Assembly (NCBI GenBank): GCA_035048495.1
Contig: CM068551.1
Coordinates: forward strand, 9,673,248-9,737,247
DNA length: 64,000 nucleotides
Direction: 5' to 3'
From: Euptelea pleiosperma
Lineage: Eukaryota > Streptophyta > Magnoliopsida > Ranunculales > Eupteleaceae
Position numbers and translations under genes: made by a program. Below the pieces are notes generated by a model, which ran no database searches, was not told the DNA's origin, and saw only the letters and a list, made by a program, of their open reading frames with translations. This document shows, in pieces, positions 11,628 through 23,829 of this stretch (positions within the stretch are counted from its first letter, which is position 1; the number at the start of each line of letters is the position of its first letter).

Positions 11628-14056
11628 TGAAACTATGGTTTTTTCGCATCGTTGGTTACGAAAACCCTAATCTCAACACATTTGTAATTTTTATCCGATT
11701 TTTCTTGTATAATATGAGATTTGTATAGGGATTCGTGTCAGATGTCGATCCGCACTCGGGATTAGTCAGGTTAGTGCAAATTAGAATGCATTGAACACGA
11801 AAATTTGCCAAAAATTATGGTGGGATGAGAGGGACGATATTATTGGGATTAAAGCATGATTTCTTGATTTTGGAGATCGATTCCGAATTTTAAAGATAAA
11901 CCGACGCATAAATTCAAAAATAACTATTCATTAAAGCAACTCAAGAACAAGAACTCAAAAGAAAAATACTTTTATTGAATCAAAATAAATTGCATACATT
12001 AACAGATAAAACAAAAATTAAAACATCCTAGAAGGCAATAAAAGGTAAAGAGAGATGCGGCTAGAGAGATAAAAAAACTCATAGAGAGAAAGACTTAAAG
12101 AGAGAGAACTAGAGAGACAAAAGAGGAGGTAGAGAATAAGTAGAGAGAAAGGTAGAAATCTAGAGAAATAAAACTGAGTTTTAGAGAGAGAGAAAGCGAA
12201 TGGGAGAAGAAATTAACTTGACCACAAGGGCAGGTGGAAGGAGGTGGTCGTTTACAAGAGGAGCTCACGACTTCCTCTTCTCCCATTCTCTTTTCTTTTC
12301 TGATTTTTTATATTTTTTTATTTTGAGAGGGAGGGAAGCCGAAGGACAGAATGATTGAGAGCTCTTCACGGCTTGGAGAGGAATGGATTCAAAGAGATGG
12401 AGAGCCGTAGGGTTAGAGAGATGGTGAGGGCAGCAAGGTGAAAACGTGGGGGAGAGATTAGGGTTAGGGTGTGAGAACGTGAATGGGAGAGTGGGAGAGA
12501 TCAGGAGCAATGGTGGTTGCCGGACTGTACCAGTCAAGGGAGAGAACGACTGGAGATGGGGGCATTGCGGCTTTGAAGGAAAGAGGAACCTGTCGGTTAC
12601 TCCAAAAGGCTGTGGAGGCGGTGGCAGCAAGTGGAGAGGATGGTGGTTCAGTGGATGAATGGCTTGAAGAGGTTGCTGCCAGTGTTGCTTGATGGATCAG
12701 GAGGTGTTAGGCAGCGGTGCTGCAACACACTGCAGCGATGGACGTGGAGAGCTTCCTTTCTCTCCTTTTGGAATGACGGCTTGGGTTGAGTGAAAGAGAG
12801 AAGAGAATGAGAGAACATAGGGGGGATTCCTTAGGGTTTGACCCAACTAAATAGGGAGGTTTTCTCCATTTTTTTAAACTGTTTTGCCCTCTGGTTTCTT
12901 TTCCTGAATTGCCTTCCTCTTTCTTTTGAAGTCCACTATTCATCCCTCCTTCATGCATTCTCCCCTTGTATTATCCAAAAACTGATTTTTTATTTTGTAA
13001 AACTAATGCCACTATACCGAAACCACCTTCTTTTTGGAATGTTTCTAAAATAACTCTTGATAAATGACAAAACTTCATGCCACCTCATCCATGTAAGATG
13101 CTACCCGTATGGTTTCCAATAATGGAGTATTAAGGACCACCTCCATCATGCAATCTGGATTGTCCCTTGCTACTTAAGTGAAATCCCGATTACCACGATA
13201 TTTTTAGTATGTCGTCCAACTTTTTGGGGTCAACTTTTGGGTCCCGCAAGATCTCCACCGTGTATAGTTTCTTTCAATCCAACTCAGCCTTCAACGTGCT
13301 TACTGCCTTTTGCAAATCTTGATAGCCACCCACGTCCCATGCATGTGCCATGCACACTCCTTTATCACATCGCCACATGTTGTGGGGTCCAATCTAACTC
13401 CCAGAGTGTCCAGTTTGCTAATTCACTAACTCCACACGAGTGCAAACCATGCTTCTTTTCATATCATCTTCAACGTGGGCCACAATTTCAATCCACCATG
13501 GCCAACCCGTTTGGTCCAGTAGTCCGACGCATTGATCTGGTATTTGGCACACTAGCATAGCTCATGTATTGGCAGGCCATCCTGGTCTATCATCTTTTAC
13601 CATGCTCTAAGTTTAGCTACTTGGTCTAGCCTCCTAGTCAGTGACCAATTCTGGCCCATCACTTCTATGGGTTGACACATGCTTCAGAATTTTCTTACTC
13701 AATATCTCAGCCCATTTTCTTGGTGTGGTCCACTGACCTTTTGGGCTTGCCCTCGGGCTTTGGTGATAGGCTTCTAAGATCGATCATGGGCCTGCAAGTC
13801 TATCATAATCCTTTGATTGGTGTCCCTGCAATAAAAAAAAATACATAATGAGACTAAATCAAAACTGCTTAGCATGTAGGTCAAATAAACGAGTATGAGT
13901 GCATGCGAATATACCATTTTACACAAAAAAGTGTGTTCTACGCAATGAGAGAAACTCTTACGTAAAAAAGTTGATAAAAATGACAATTTTACGTAGGAGA
14001 GTGTGATAATCCTAGAAGGATAATTGCTTAAAATAAGCACTTTTGAGCGAATATCA
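11628..14056 (-). mobile_element. 3' LTR of element 1
   Basis: It runs from TGAAACTATGG to GCGAATATCA on the plus strand, 2429 bp. Its left 1.1 kb matches the proximal 5' LTR of the same element at 32493-34021, including 'gtggttcagtggatgaatgg' and 'ctgcaacaca'. Unlike most LTRs here it lacks the tRNA-like A/B-box module: nothing like GGTTC is present at the expected place near 13600. A polypurine tract abuts its inner end. Confidence 0.85.
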
Positions 14057-14068
14057 CAACCCCCAACC
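14057..14068 (-). other. Polypurine tract of element 1
   Basis: The minus strand reads GGTTGGGGGTTG immediately before the LTR start TGATATTCGC. This is the position and composition of the plus-strand primer of an LTR retrotransposon. Confidence 0.75.
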
Positions 14069-15967
14069 AGCATATTGCCAATCCTTGGCAATTAGTGCAA
14101 AAAAAATGAGCTTAAATGGGCTAGGCACATGATGCACACTTTTTCTCATTAACTTAGAAAACTCCGTTTTATCAAATTTGAAGGATGCATGACTACAGAC
14201 TGATAATCAAGACCCAGAATAGTCAGACTCAGTGTGTGTGTGTGTGCTTAACATTATCATCATCCCGTAGTAAAGATTTTCAAATTTTCTTCTAAGATTT
14301 TATGCCTCGACTTCAAATCTCACTTGTGTGTCACTCAAGAATAAATCACTCCGAAATGGTTTTTCTATTTTTTTTCTCAAGTGATATGTGAGGAGATAAG
14401 TTGATAAGAATGGACAAATATCTCACATATATTATTTTGAAGGAAGGACTTTAGAAATTCAGAAGATCTCATAATCAGAATATCATATCACTTAGTAACG
14501 TAAGATCAAACTCTATAGGTTCTCTTTACTCCATTCTTCACATTCTATGATTGTGCTAGTCTAGAATCAAATAGGGCTTTACTAGGCTGTATTGAGGCTT
14601 GGGATATGTTTAGAAAAATAAGGATACACAAGGATTCAAAATTCTGAGAGGATATCTTAACTTTTTCTTTGCAACTTATCCTGAGGGTGTAGCACTATTT
14701 TTCTTTTCTTTTTCTTTTCCTCTTTCCTATTTTTCTCTTTTTCTGATATTTTTGAGACAGCTCAATACATTTTTCAGCTTGTGTTTTATTTTTAGCTTGA
14801 GCTCCACTTGTTTTCCTTCTTTTCTTCTAATTTTTTTTTCATTATGCACACATACCAATCACCTTTTTTATATCCTCTACAGAAGTAGGGTAATGTATTT
14901 ATTGTTTTGGGCTCGGTTCATGGTGACTGGGCTGCCAAGGAAAGGTTTTAGTAATAGGCTCGAAGAGGTTTCTAATGGTGAAGATTTTTAGGTAAGCCAA
15001 AAAGGTCTGATAGGTTTCGAAAGATGGCCTACATCTTTTTTCAAGGTTTGCACTCTCGTGTGTTATGTCTCGAATGGATATTGAGAAGGTTTTTTTATAA
15101 TAATCCGATCTTTGATGTAGTTCCAAGTTTTATGACCAAGGGAAAAATTAAAGAGATCTGGCAACGAAATAAGTGGGGACATAAAGAATTAGTGAGTCAT
15201 CTTGTGACTCAGAATGATTGTATAACCCTCAGAAATGATGAAATGATCAAAAGCTCACTGGGTTAATTAAGTCTCCACAAATGTTCTTCTAGGATCTCTA
15301 GAGAATCTAAACTTAGGATGACTCTAATGTTGATAGTGTATAATTTGTGCCGAATCTGAGTTTTTCTAAGTGTCTGAAATCAATGAAGTACTGCTTGACT
15401 CAAAGCTAACATGTAACACTTTAAAAGATGACATCTTTTACAAAAAGACTTAACGAAAGTTTCAGCTAATCATAGGTCATGGCATTTTCAAACATGTTCT
15501 ATAAAATCATCGGAAACCACCCAAAATCACTCGAAATTTTCTCTTTCTCTCTCTTTTTTTTTTTTAACAAAATAGAAACATGAGTTTTGGTAAAAACCCA
15601 CCCCTAACCAAAATACAGCATCATCCTCGATGCTCATGACCGGGACATAAAATGATGAAAAATTAGTAATGATGGTAGAGAGGTTCAAGGAGGATGTTAT
15701 CGAGTCAGCAGGAGAACTCGACAGTGTGTGGTACCTGATGATTGGCAGAAAATGAATGTACCTGCATGTCTAGAGATATAACAATAATAACAAATGCATG
15801 AGACTCATATACTCTAGGAATACCAGAATTGCCTTTCCAAAAATGCTAAGTTTTACATCTTCAGCCAGACATGACGGGGATATATCAAGTACCCCCAACC
15901 AGGTTAAAACTCATGGAGACTGAGTGAATCTACAGTCTTCCTGACACCTAACGTGGAACGGAGATAG
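14069..15967 (-). mobile_element. 3' non-coding region of element 1
   Basis: About 1.9 kb without an ORF of note. It matches 34928-36878 of element 2 block by block, including the (TG)n run near 14230 and 35147. It holds a second purine-rich tract (minus strand of 15596-15609) and the AGGA-loop hairpin. Confidence 0.65.
15618..15633 (-). promoter_or_regulatory. AGGA-loop hairpin, element 1
   Basis: The minus strand gives GCATCGAGGATGATGC, a stem around the loop AGGA placed just before a G-rich tract. Elements 2 and 3 have the same hairpin, with a paired C-G where this copy has T-A. Confidence 0.55.
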
Positions 15968-16184
15968 CTATCCTATCCCTTGTCTAGGTATACCTGTGTA
16001 GAACAAGTCTTTCTCAGTGTAGACTGAGAGAAGGGCAATAAACTCTCTAAGCAGTCCTGCAAAAATGTTTAGTTCAGCGGGGAGGGATTGAAGCAGCTCA
16101 GTAAAAACTTAGAGGAGAGTAGTAGTGGGTTCTCTGACCGTGGTTAGCAGAGCCGCAAACTCATTGAGTTTACCAAGAATGTAT
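15968..16184 (-). pseudogene. C-terminal end of element 1 gag-like ORF
   Basis: This is the end of the non-autonomous ORF, cut off from the rest by the solo LTR at 16185. The last residues (YTEKDLFYTGIPRQGIG then TAG at 15970-15968) are the same as the end of the element 2 ORF at 36879. The flanking text 'gagtttaccaagaa|tgtat...ctaaatggagcag' equals the uninterrupted sequence of element 2 around 37080-37105, which fixes the join. The C-terminal portion has no recognised enzymatic domain. It was probably part of a Gag-derived protein, and it is not functional here. Confidence 0.7.
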
Positions 16185-17730
16185 TGAAAATAGGATTTTT
16201 CCGCGTCGTTGGTTACGGAACTCCTAGATCTCAATAATATTTGTAATTATCCGATTCTTTTTTACTCAAATCCTGCAAAAAATCACAGGGTCGTACAGTG
16301 GCTCGTGTCGGATGTCGATCCGCACTCGGGGTTAGTTAGCGCGACTCATGAATATGCAATGACGGATTTTTATCAAGAAAATATGGAAATGATGGTGGGG
16401 TGAGAGTGGTGATTGAAATGGTCTTTAAAACATTATTTGTTGTGATTTTAGAGAGAAAAACTACCAAGAATTAGAAACAATCCTATGCATCAATTATTCG
16501 AATTTAAACACTAAAACTCCAAAATGAACCCAATTTTATTCATTCAATCAAAGTACGAGCCTTACAAATTTCTAAGCAAAACATTATCAAATCAGCCAAC
16601 TTTAACTAGAAAGCATATAAACAAAAACTAAATTAGAGAGAGACATAAGAGAGATGAGAGAGAAAATCAAATCTAGAGAGAGAAAGAGAGCTTGAGAGAA
16701 GTAGATCAAAATTTTACCTTTGACACTTACCAGGAGGATGGAGTGTAAATTCGACGGAGAATCAGCCTTGAACAATGCCACGGGGAATAAGGTGTGCAAG
16801 AAGGATGCACTTGCCAAGGGATCAACCTAAGTGAGATTCGGCCCATTGGTTTGAGTACGGGGTGGCTGGATTGCCAAGAGGGTTTGGAAGAGATCAATGT
16901 GATGGTTGGCTGAACCACGCTAGCAGTGGAGATGGGGGTAGTATTGACATGTGCTACAGCGGCTGGAGGTTCCGACAGTAGTAGCAAAGGAGGAGAGATG
17001 GTGTGGGTAGCGATCCAGACGCTGGTGCGATGGCTATCCGGAGAGGGGCAGCAAGGTGGAGGTCATGAGTGCAATGCTGGTGGAGGGTGTTGATGTTAGG
17101 CGGAAGGCAGATGGGTTCCACGCGTTGCTGATGTGGCCGGTAGGTAGGAGCATAGGAGGAAGGCTGCACCGGTTGGAGTGGTGTCTAGGAGGTGCATGCA
17201 TGTAGTGGCGGTGGTGCTACCATCTTGCTGGAAACGTGATAGGATGCAATGGTGGTTGCTTGAGGAGCAGCCACCGTGTGGAAGTGAGATAGATTGGAAA
17301 AGAGAGGAGAGAATAGGTGGAGGCGTTGAGTGAATGTGGAAGAGCAGATTGCACGCTGGCGCTAAGACCTGCAGGTGGCGGCGCTCATGGAGGTGGGGAG
17401 GTGGTTCCAGACAGTCCTCCTTCCATTCCTCTTCTATTTTTTTTTTTATTTTCTTTCTTCTTTCTTTCTTGGTGAATCTCGGCTGGGGTTTAGACGGAGG
17501 ATGGAGATGGTGAGTGGTTCGGGAGATGAGAACGTGGGGGAGGAGTATCTTGATCGGCCGGAGTTGCAGCCTGCAACTCCGGCAATAGCTTGGTGAAGAA
17601 GATGAAGAAGGCGGAGGAGAAGTGGGGGAAAACGGCCTAAAGAGAGGGGGAAAAGGGAGAAATGAGTTGGGGGAGAGAATGGAAGAGAAAGGGGGGGGAT
17701 TAGGGTTCGAACGAACCCTTCTCCCTCCTC

Positions 17731-17766
17731 TTATAAAGCTCCCTATTTCCATTAATGGAAATAGGG
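17731..17766 (-). promoter_or_regulatory. LTR core promoter candidate: palindrome plus TATA-like box
   Basis: A perfect 26-bp palindrome (CCCTATTTCCATT and its complement, 17741-17766) is followed on the minus strand by TTTATAA (17737-17731) and then by a GGGTTCG-TT-CGAACCC inverted repeat. The same order is found in several other LTRs here. Confidence 0.5.
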
Positions 17767-17787
17767 TCTTTTCTGAAAATAAAAAAT

Positions 17788-17821
<34 letters not shown>

Positions 17822-18271
17822 TAAAAACCTACTTTTCTATGGGGAATCTCCCCAATTAGTGGACCCCCCATTTAATTAAAATTATTTTTGAAATTCGCGG
17901 GGTCCACTAACTGGTCGGACAGCGGGTCGATAATGATGGGCCCGGCTACTGGCCCACATGGACTGATGATGTCCATCGTCTCACAAGATGATGTGACAGG
18001 CATTCTGAAGGCGATCGGATGGATGGTGACTTGATTGGGACCCAGATTGGTAGATCGACGGATCTAGAGAGATCCAACGGTCCGATTGAAGATCCAACGG
18101 TCCGATTGAAGATCCAACGGTCAGAAAGCTAAGGGAGATGAGATAGAGCCGATGGGTAGGAGTTCTGGGGTTAGGTCAGTAGATTCGAGGATCGAAAGAT
18201 GAAGAGAGAGAGAGAATAAGAAGAGATGAGAGAAAAAGTATCAAAAAAAATGGAAAAAAGCACTGGCGGAG

Positions 18272-18326
18272 GGTCTGGAACCCTGGTCTTCACTGTGACC
18301 ATCCTCACGCTTCTCCAGTAGAGTCG
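18272..18326 (-). promoter_or_regulatory. tRNA-like A-box/B-box module in LTR
   Basis: On the minus strand CGACTCTACTGG (from 18326) is followed 44 nt later by GGTTCCAGACC (from 18282), then by a T6 run at 18259-18254. It is 457 bp from the LTR 5' end. Confidence 0.5.
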
Positions 18327-18783
18327 ACCATCATTCTTTGCTGACTCATGTGGCTTTAAACGCTTTGGTCCATCTCTTGGTCATTGGCTCTCCTACTCTC
18401 TTCGTTCTTTGGGCCAGCTTTTTGGTCCTCTTATTCAGCCCATATTTGGCCCATATCTTCTAGTCATAGCATGTGGGCTCTTTAAGCTTTGATAATGGGC
18501 TTTCCTGATCGATGTGGGCTTGCAAGTCTCGAGAATTGTCCCATCGGGGTTTCCTGCGATAGAAGAAGCGCGTAATGAGACTCTATCAGAATGACTTCAT
18601 GTCTAGACTTTCGAAAATGTGTTTAATGCATGCAAATATACCATTTCGTCCAGAAAAGTGTGTTCTACGCAACAAAAGAGACTCTTACGTAGAAAAGTAG
18701 ATAAATAGAGTATTTTAACGTGGGAGAATGCAATAACGCTAACAGGATAATTGCTTAAAATAAGCACTTTTGAGCGAATATCA

Positions 18784-20333
18784 TGTATCTAAATGGAGCA
18801 GACTCCAGTAGATCAGTAATACCAAAATTGTCTGACTCCGAGATGAAGTCAGGTGCAAAGTGTTCTTGACACTTGGATAATGTTTCTTCGGGAGAGTCCT
18901 GAATTAGACTCTCTACGGCACACAGTATATTGACAATATCGATGTAAGTCGGCTGTTGAAAAACATTAACCTCTTCCTTGAGGTTGGCAAATGCCATCGA
19001 CATGTCATCGTCCCCACACCCGATGTGTGCGTCAGCGATGGTGAGGAACGTTGGGGCTAGGACAACTTGGTCCGTACTGTCTAGACACAGTTCAATGTCG
19101 GAAATGTCTGCTTCAGGTGCAGATGATGAAGCATCAGAGGTAGATGATTCTTCTAAGCTAGGTTCAGAAGTTGGTTCTTTTAAGGGAACCAGAAATAGAG
19201 ACTCTGGCTTATCACTCATGTGGCACACTCCAGTGGTAGTCAGGAACTGTAGATCTAGGAGAGTTGGGATCCTATGATCGAGACACAGCTCAGTGTCTTG
19301 AAGATCGACATCAGGGTCAGCAGAGGTAGAGTGAGAAGTAGGTTTCTCAAAGCTAGGTTCAGGACTTGGTGCTGATAAAGGCACCGACGAGGGATACACT
19401 GGTTCTTCAATAATTTGGGTCGGTCTAGTGGTAGTAATAACTTCTATTTCCTCTTAGAAATTCCAGTTCTGGTGCATGGGTAGCAACTCCTCCTCATAGA
19501 CAGTGGCTGTATCATTGTCCTCAGGCTAGGCTATAGGGTGACTAGGGAAATTGACTTCTTCACGCTCAAATACGAATTGACCCACTGGGGGAGCTAATCT
19601 CTCCATGGAGTGATGTTGTTGTTGCTCTAAGCCTTGCAAATACTGTTATTGTTGGGTGATGCACTGAGAGAAAAGGTCCTCTAGACTAGGTTTAGTAGCC
19701 AATTGAGGCGGTTCAGCCAAGTAAAGCTGAGGTACCAACTCTTGATTGTAGTCCGACTGATTATGAAAGTTGTAAGGCATAATGGAGTCTGGGATCGAGT
19801 AGCTGCTGACTCTAGAAATCCTGAGGGGCCCACTGTTGATCAGAATAGTCATTCTATGGATATGACGGGTACTGCGACTACGAGTAGTGGCAATCATACT
19901 CTCCATGTGGTTGATGAAAGCTAGAAGGATAATTATCCTGCGGCATTGGCTGTTGGAAAAGAGACTGCTGTGCCTAGTCAAAGTTATGGTTACTCCTATT
20001 GTCCAGATAGTAAGTGTTATCATAGGAGGGCAGCATCGGAGTTTGAAATGTACGAAAAGTACAGACCTCTTCCTGGACAAAAGGGTAATATCCTAAATAC
20101 TGAGAATTGTGCACAGGTTGCTGGATGGCGACACTAAGTGCAGAGACAGAGTTTTTAAGTTCATGGAGTACAGATTTGTACTCCGGATCTCTGTGATTGT
20201 CGTACCCCATAAAAGTCTGCGAGACTGGAGTATCATGATGATACGCAGAATTGCCATACCATTGTTGAGAGTGATCACTTAGATTCTCACAGAAATTATA
20301 GTAGGTCTCATATAGAGGCCGTTCGTCTGCCAT
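18784..20333 (-). pseudogene. Element 1 gag-like ORF with duplicated protease tail, broken
   Basis: The ORF starts at an ATG (20333) with MADERPLYETYYNFCEN. The next residues (DHSQQWYGN) align with the middle of the element 3 Gag, after its capsid region. So the capsid part and the CCHC-like cluster are absent. Proline- and glutamine-rich sequence follows. The C-terminal half holds two imperfect copies of a segment of about 55 residues ending 'D-ELCLD...P-LLDL-FLT' (about 19110-19400). This is related to the stretch that follows the protease active site in element 3. The catalytic DLGAS motif is missing. A frameshift near 19980-20080, at least one stop, and the solo LTR at 18783 inactivate it. 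Element 2 has the same gene. Confidence 0.75.
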
Positions 20334-20651
20334 CAGAGGCGATAGAGGGGTGCGGTAGACTGACTCTCAGATCAAATTAGTCAAAGGTTAGGACAAGTCC
20401 AACCGGCTTCTGCTTGAAAAAGCAAGCCCTAGACTCGGCAAAAAGTTGCTAGGAGACACTAGAATGGTGATCTTAAATGATGCACATAGAGCAAACAAGA
20501 TAATCCCACGATATTTCTAAACAATCAGGATAGTTGTAGGATTTATCTTCTTAGTTTTGGGGTATGATAGATTATGACAGTGGACGGACCACTAGTTTAT
20601 CTTTTAACCACCGGACTAACTTTGTCGCTCTTGGGTTCTCACTGGGATATA
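20334..20651 (-). mobile_element. 5' leader of element 1, inner piece
   Basis: It matches 38634-38950 of element 2 and 60944-61150 of element 3: 'aaaaagttgc', 'atgatgcaca', 'gattatgacagtgg-cggacca'. No ORF. The solo LTR at 20652 separates it from the piece at 28392. Confidence 0.7.
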
Positions 20652-21748
20652 TGATATTCGCTTAAAAGTGCTTATTTTAAGCAATTATCCTTTTAGCGTT
20701 ATCACACTCTCCTACGTAAAACTACTATATTTATTCACTTTTCTATGTAAGAGTTTCTTCCATTGCGTAGAACACATTTTTTTGGTCAAAATAGTATATT
20801 CGCATGCATTCATACACATTTATTTGACCTACATGCAAAGCAGTTTTGCAGAATTCTCATTACGCAATTTTTCTATCGCAGGACCACTATCGGACAATTT
20901 TGATGGAATACGACCCCACAACTGACTGCTAGAGCCTTTGATCAAAGCGTAGAGAGCTAGTGGACTTAGAAAAGAAGTGAAAGTAGGTTTTTTTCCGCGT
21001 CGTTGGTTACGGAAACCCTAACTTCAACAATATTTGTAATTAATCCGAGATTTTTAACCTGTAGAATGAGCAATTTTGTACAGTGGCTTGTGTCGGATGT
21101 CGATCCGCACTCGGGATTAGTCGGGTTAGCGCAATAATGAACATAAAATGACGGGAAATTTGCAGAGAATGGAACATAATATTATTCAAATCAACTTTAT
21201 TCAATCGAACATGTCTCTTACAATCAAGTAAAAATAACTAAATTATAAAGCGTAAAAAAAAGAGAATAAACTAGAGAGAGAAAGGGAGAACTAGAGAGAG
21301 AAAGTAGAGAGGAGATTGTAGAGATAGAGAGAGAGAGAGAAAGAGGAATGAAAGTAGAGAGAAAATTTCAGAAAGTTAGAGAGAGAAAAGTAGATCTAGA
21401 GAGAGAAATAGAAGGAGATTTCTAGAGAGGGATAGAGAGAAAAAGTGAAGAAACTTACCACTTACTGGGGAGATCACATCAGCCTAGATCGGGCTTTGAT
21501 GAAGGTGGTTTGGGACATGATGGAGATGAAAGGATCCACTGTTATGGTGGCTGGAATAGCCCATGGTGTTGCACCGTGGGTGTGTGCATAGGTGGCGCAC
21601 CAGCGAGTGAGAATGCACCACGTACAGATGGTGCAAACTAGAGCAAAGATGGAGGGAGAAACTAACGATGGCGCCTTTTGCAGGTTTTGCTTGATGGATC
21701 TTCCTTGGTGTTGTGATGAGGTATTGAGGAGGAGCGCCTCCTCTCGAT

Positions 21749-21781
<33 letters not shown>

Positions 21782-22268
21782 GTTCTTTGTCAAACGTGGA
21801 TAGGGTTGCAGGCAGCAACCTGTTGATTGTGGCAATAGAGAGGGGGCGGCAGCAAGGTGGGAGGTAGGTGTATGGGCAAGTTGAGAGGTGGAGGCGCTGA
21901 AGGAGGCGGAGCAAACCTTGCTGGTGGTGATGTCCGGAGAGTGGTGGGGAAGATGCAGCGGTTCTTTAAGAGGCAGCAGGTGGAGTTGCGGGTTGTGGTG
22001 GCTCTAATCGAGCCTCTGCCCAGACCCTTGGTGTGGCTGCAACGGTTGTGGACGGTGGATGGCGGTGGTTATGGCGGAGATGGAGGCAACTTGCGTTTGC
22101 ATCAAGTGGTGCCGTTAGGAGATGGAACGCCGGTCGGAACAGTGTTAGAAGGAGGAGCAGAAGAAAGGAAGAGAAGGGGGAAGAAGGGAGGAGAGGTGGC
22201 TGCTGGTGGTGTGACAGAAAGATTTCGCCGGAGAAGACGAACCAGTCCGGCGAGCTAATGGTAGAAGG

Positions 22269-22489
22269 GAAGAAGAGAAGAAGAAGAAGAAGAAGAAGAA
22301 GAAGAAGAAGGCGGTGAGAATGGAGGTGCTGTGCTGCACGCCGACGACGGAGATGGAGGTGGTGCTATTTTTCGATAGCAAGGAGCAGATGCTAACGGCC
22401 GGAGTTGCAGGCCTGCAACTCCGGTGGGAAACGAAGAAGAAGAAGAAGAAGAAGAAGAAGAAGAAGAAGAAGAAGAAGAAGAAGAAGAA
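22269..22489. repeat. Two (AAG)n microsatellites flanking a hairpin
   Basis: AAG runs of about 40 bp (22269-22310) and about 58 bp (22432-22489) stand on either side of the GGAGTTGCA inverted repeat at 22399-22424. On the LTR sense strand they read CTT. Similar TTC runs near the same hairpin occur at 30147-30191 and 46515-46560. Confidence 0.8.
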
Positions 22490-22588
22490 GCGGAAAAAAC
22501 GAAGGGGAAAACTTGGGGGAACTAGTTTGGGAAAGAGAGGAAGAGATTGGAGGGGGATTAGGGTTCGAACGAACCCTTCTCCCTCCTC

Positions 22589-22624
22589 TTATAAAGCTCC
22601 CTATTTCCTTTAATGGAAATAGGG
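22589..22624 (-). promoter_or_regulatory. LTR core promoter candidate
   Basis: The 26-bp palindrome (22599-22624, one mismatch) is followed on the minus strand by TTTATAAG (22594-22587) and by the GGGTTCG-TT-CGAACCC repeat at 22561-22576. Confidence 0.45.
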
Positions 22625-23126
22625 TATTTTTGAAAATAAAAAAATATATATATTTTTTTTTTTAAAGTAAAAATCTACTTTTCTATGGGGAATCTCCCCA
22701 ATTAGTGGACCCCCCATTTTTTTGAAATTTAATTAAAATTCTTTGGAAATTCACGGGGTCCACTAACTGGTCGGACAGCGGGTCGATGATGATGGGCCCG
22801 GCTACTGGCCCACATGGATTTATGATGTCCATTGTCTCACAAGATGATGTGACAGACGGTCTGATGGCGATCGGATGGATGGTGACTTGATTGGGACCCA
22901 GATTGGTAGATCGACGAATCTAGAGAGATCCAACGGTCCGATTGAAGATCCAATGGTCCGATGGAAGATCCAACTGTCAAAAAGCTAAGGGAGATGAGAT
23001 AGAGCCGAAGGGTAGGAGTTCTGGGGTTGGGTCAGTAGATTCGAGGATCGAGAGATGAAGAGAGAGAGAGAATAAGAAAAGATAAGAGAGAAAGTATCAA
23101 AAAAATGGAAAAAAGTATTGGCAGAG

Positions 23127-23181
23127 GGTTTGGAACCCTGGTCTTCACTGTGACCATCCTCACACTTCTCCAGTAGAGTAG
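23127..23181 (-). promoter_or_regulatory. tRNA-like A-box/B-box module in LTR
   Basis: On the minus strand CTACTCTACTGG (from 23181) is followed 44 nt later by GGTTCCAAACC (from 23137). A T6 run follows (23114-23109). It is 457 bp from the LTR 5' end. Confidence 0.5.
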
Positions 23182-23774
23182 ACTATCATTCCTTGCTGAC
23201 TCATGTGGCTTTAAACGCTTTGGTCCGTCTCTTGGTCATTGGCTCTCCTGTTCTTTTCGTTCTTTGGGTCGGCTTTTTGGTCCTCCTATTCAGCCCATAG
23301 TTGGCCCATATCTTTTAGTCATAGCATGTGGGCTCTTTAAGCTTTGATAATGGGCTTTCCTAATCAATGTGGGCTCGCAAGTCTCGAGAATTGTCCCATC
23401 GGGGTTTCCTGCGACAGAAGAAGCGCGTAATGAGACTTTATCAGAATGACTACATGTCTAGACTTCCGAAAATGTGTTTAATGCATGCAAATATACCATT
23501 TCGTCCAGAAAAGTGTGTTCTACGCAACACAAGAGACTCTTACGTAGAAAAGTAGATAAAGAGAGTATTTTAACGTAGGAGAATGCAATAACGCGAAAAG
23601 GATAATTGCTTAAAATAAGTACTTTTGAGCGAATATCAAGAAGATATAAGCCTAGAGCGAGAAGAGCCAGAGAGTCGAACAAGCCTGAGAGGAAATCAAG
23701 AGAGAAGGAGAGCCAAGCACCATGAGATGAGATTAAGGAGTATAAAGCTCAATCAACCGACACAAGATGAAGAC

Positions 23775-23829
23775 TTGACCAATTGGTGAAGCGTGCAGAA
23801 GACCAAGTCAAAGACCAGGGTTCAAGACC
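23775..23829 (+). promoter_or_regulatory. tRNA-like A-box/B-box module in LTR
   Basis: TTGACCAATTGG at 23775 and GGTTCAAGACC at 23819 are 44 nt apart, and a T6 run follows at 23841. The B box fits the GGTTCRANNCC consensus fully. It belongs to the LTR that starts at 20652, and lies about 458 bp from that start once the nested insert is removed. Confidence 0.55.

Larger units (their letters stand above)
16185..18783 (-). mobile_element. Solo LTR, Athila-related, TSD TGTAT
   Basis: 2599 bp, from TGAAAATAGG to GCGAATATCA on the plus strand, flanked by perfect TGTAT duplications (16180-16184 and 18784-18788). Element 2 has the empty site at about 37093, which proves that this is an insertion. 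It contains the tRNA-like module (18272-18326), the palindrome and TATA-like box (17731-17766), a GGAGTTGCA hairpin (17558-17582), a T29 run (17790-17818) and a tandem of about 18 bp 'gatccaacggtccgattga' near 18075-18120. The 218-codon minus-strand ORF at 17096-17752 is compositional. Confidence 0.9.
20978..23638 (-). mobile_element. Nested solo LTR, TSD AGAAG
   Basis: 2661 bp, from TGAAAGTAGG to GCGAATATCA on the plus strand, with perfect AGAAG duplications (20973-20977 and 23639-23643). The host LTR reads through at this point in its relatives ('gactagaagata', for example at 1634-1645). It carries the tRNA-like module (23127-23181), the promoter palindrome (22599-22624, one mismatch), a hairpin (22399-22424) and two long (GAA)n tracts (22269-22310 and 22432-22489). 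Confidence 0.9.

Noticed and set aside
12265..12630. 121-codon minus-strand ORF
   Set aside because: It falls within the 3' LTR of element 1, and its partner LTR does not preserve it as a coding sequence.
17096..17752. 218-codon minus-strand ORF, Pro/Ser-rich
   Set aside because: It lies wholly inside a solo LTR, in pyrimidine-rich sequence. Equivalent LTRs (28910, 45313) do not keep the same protein, and it contains no domain.
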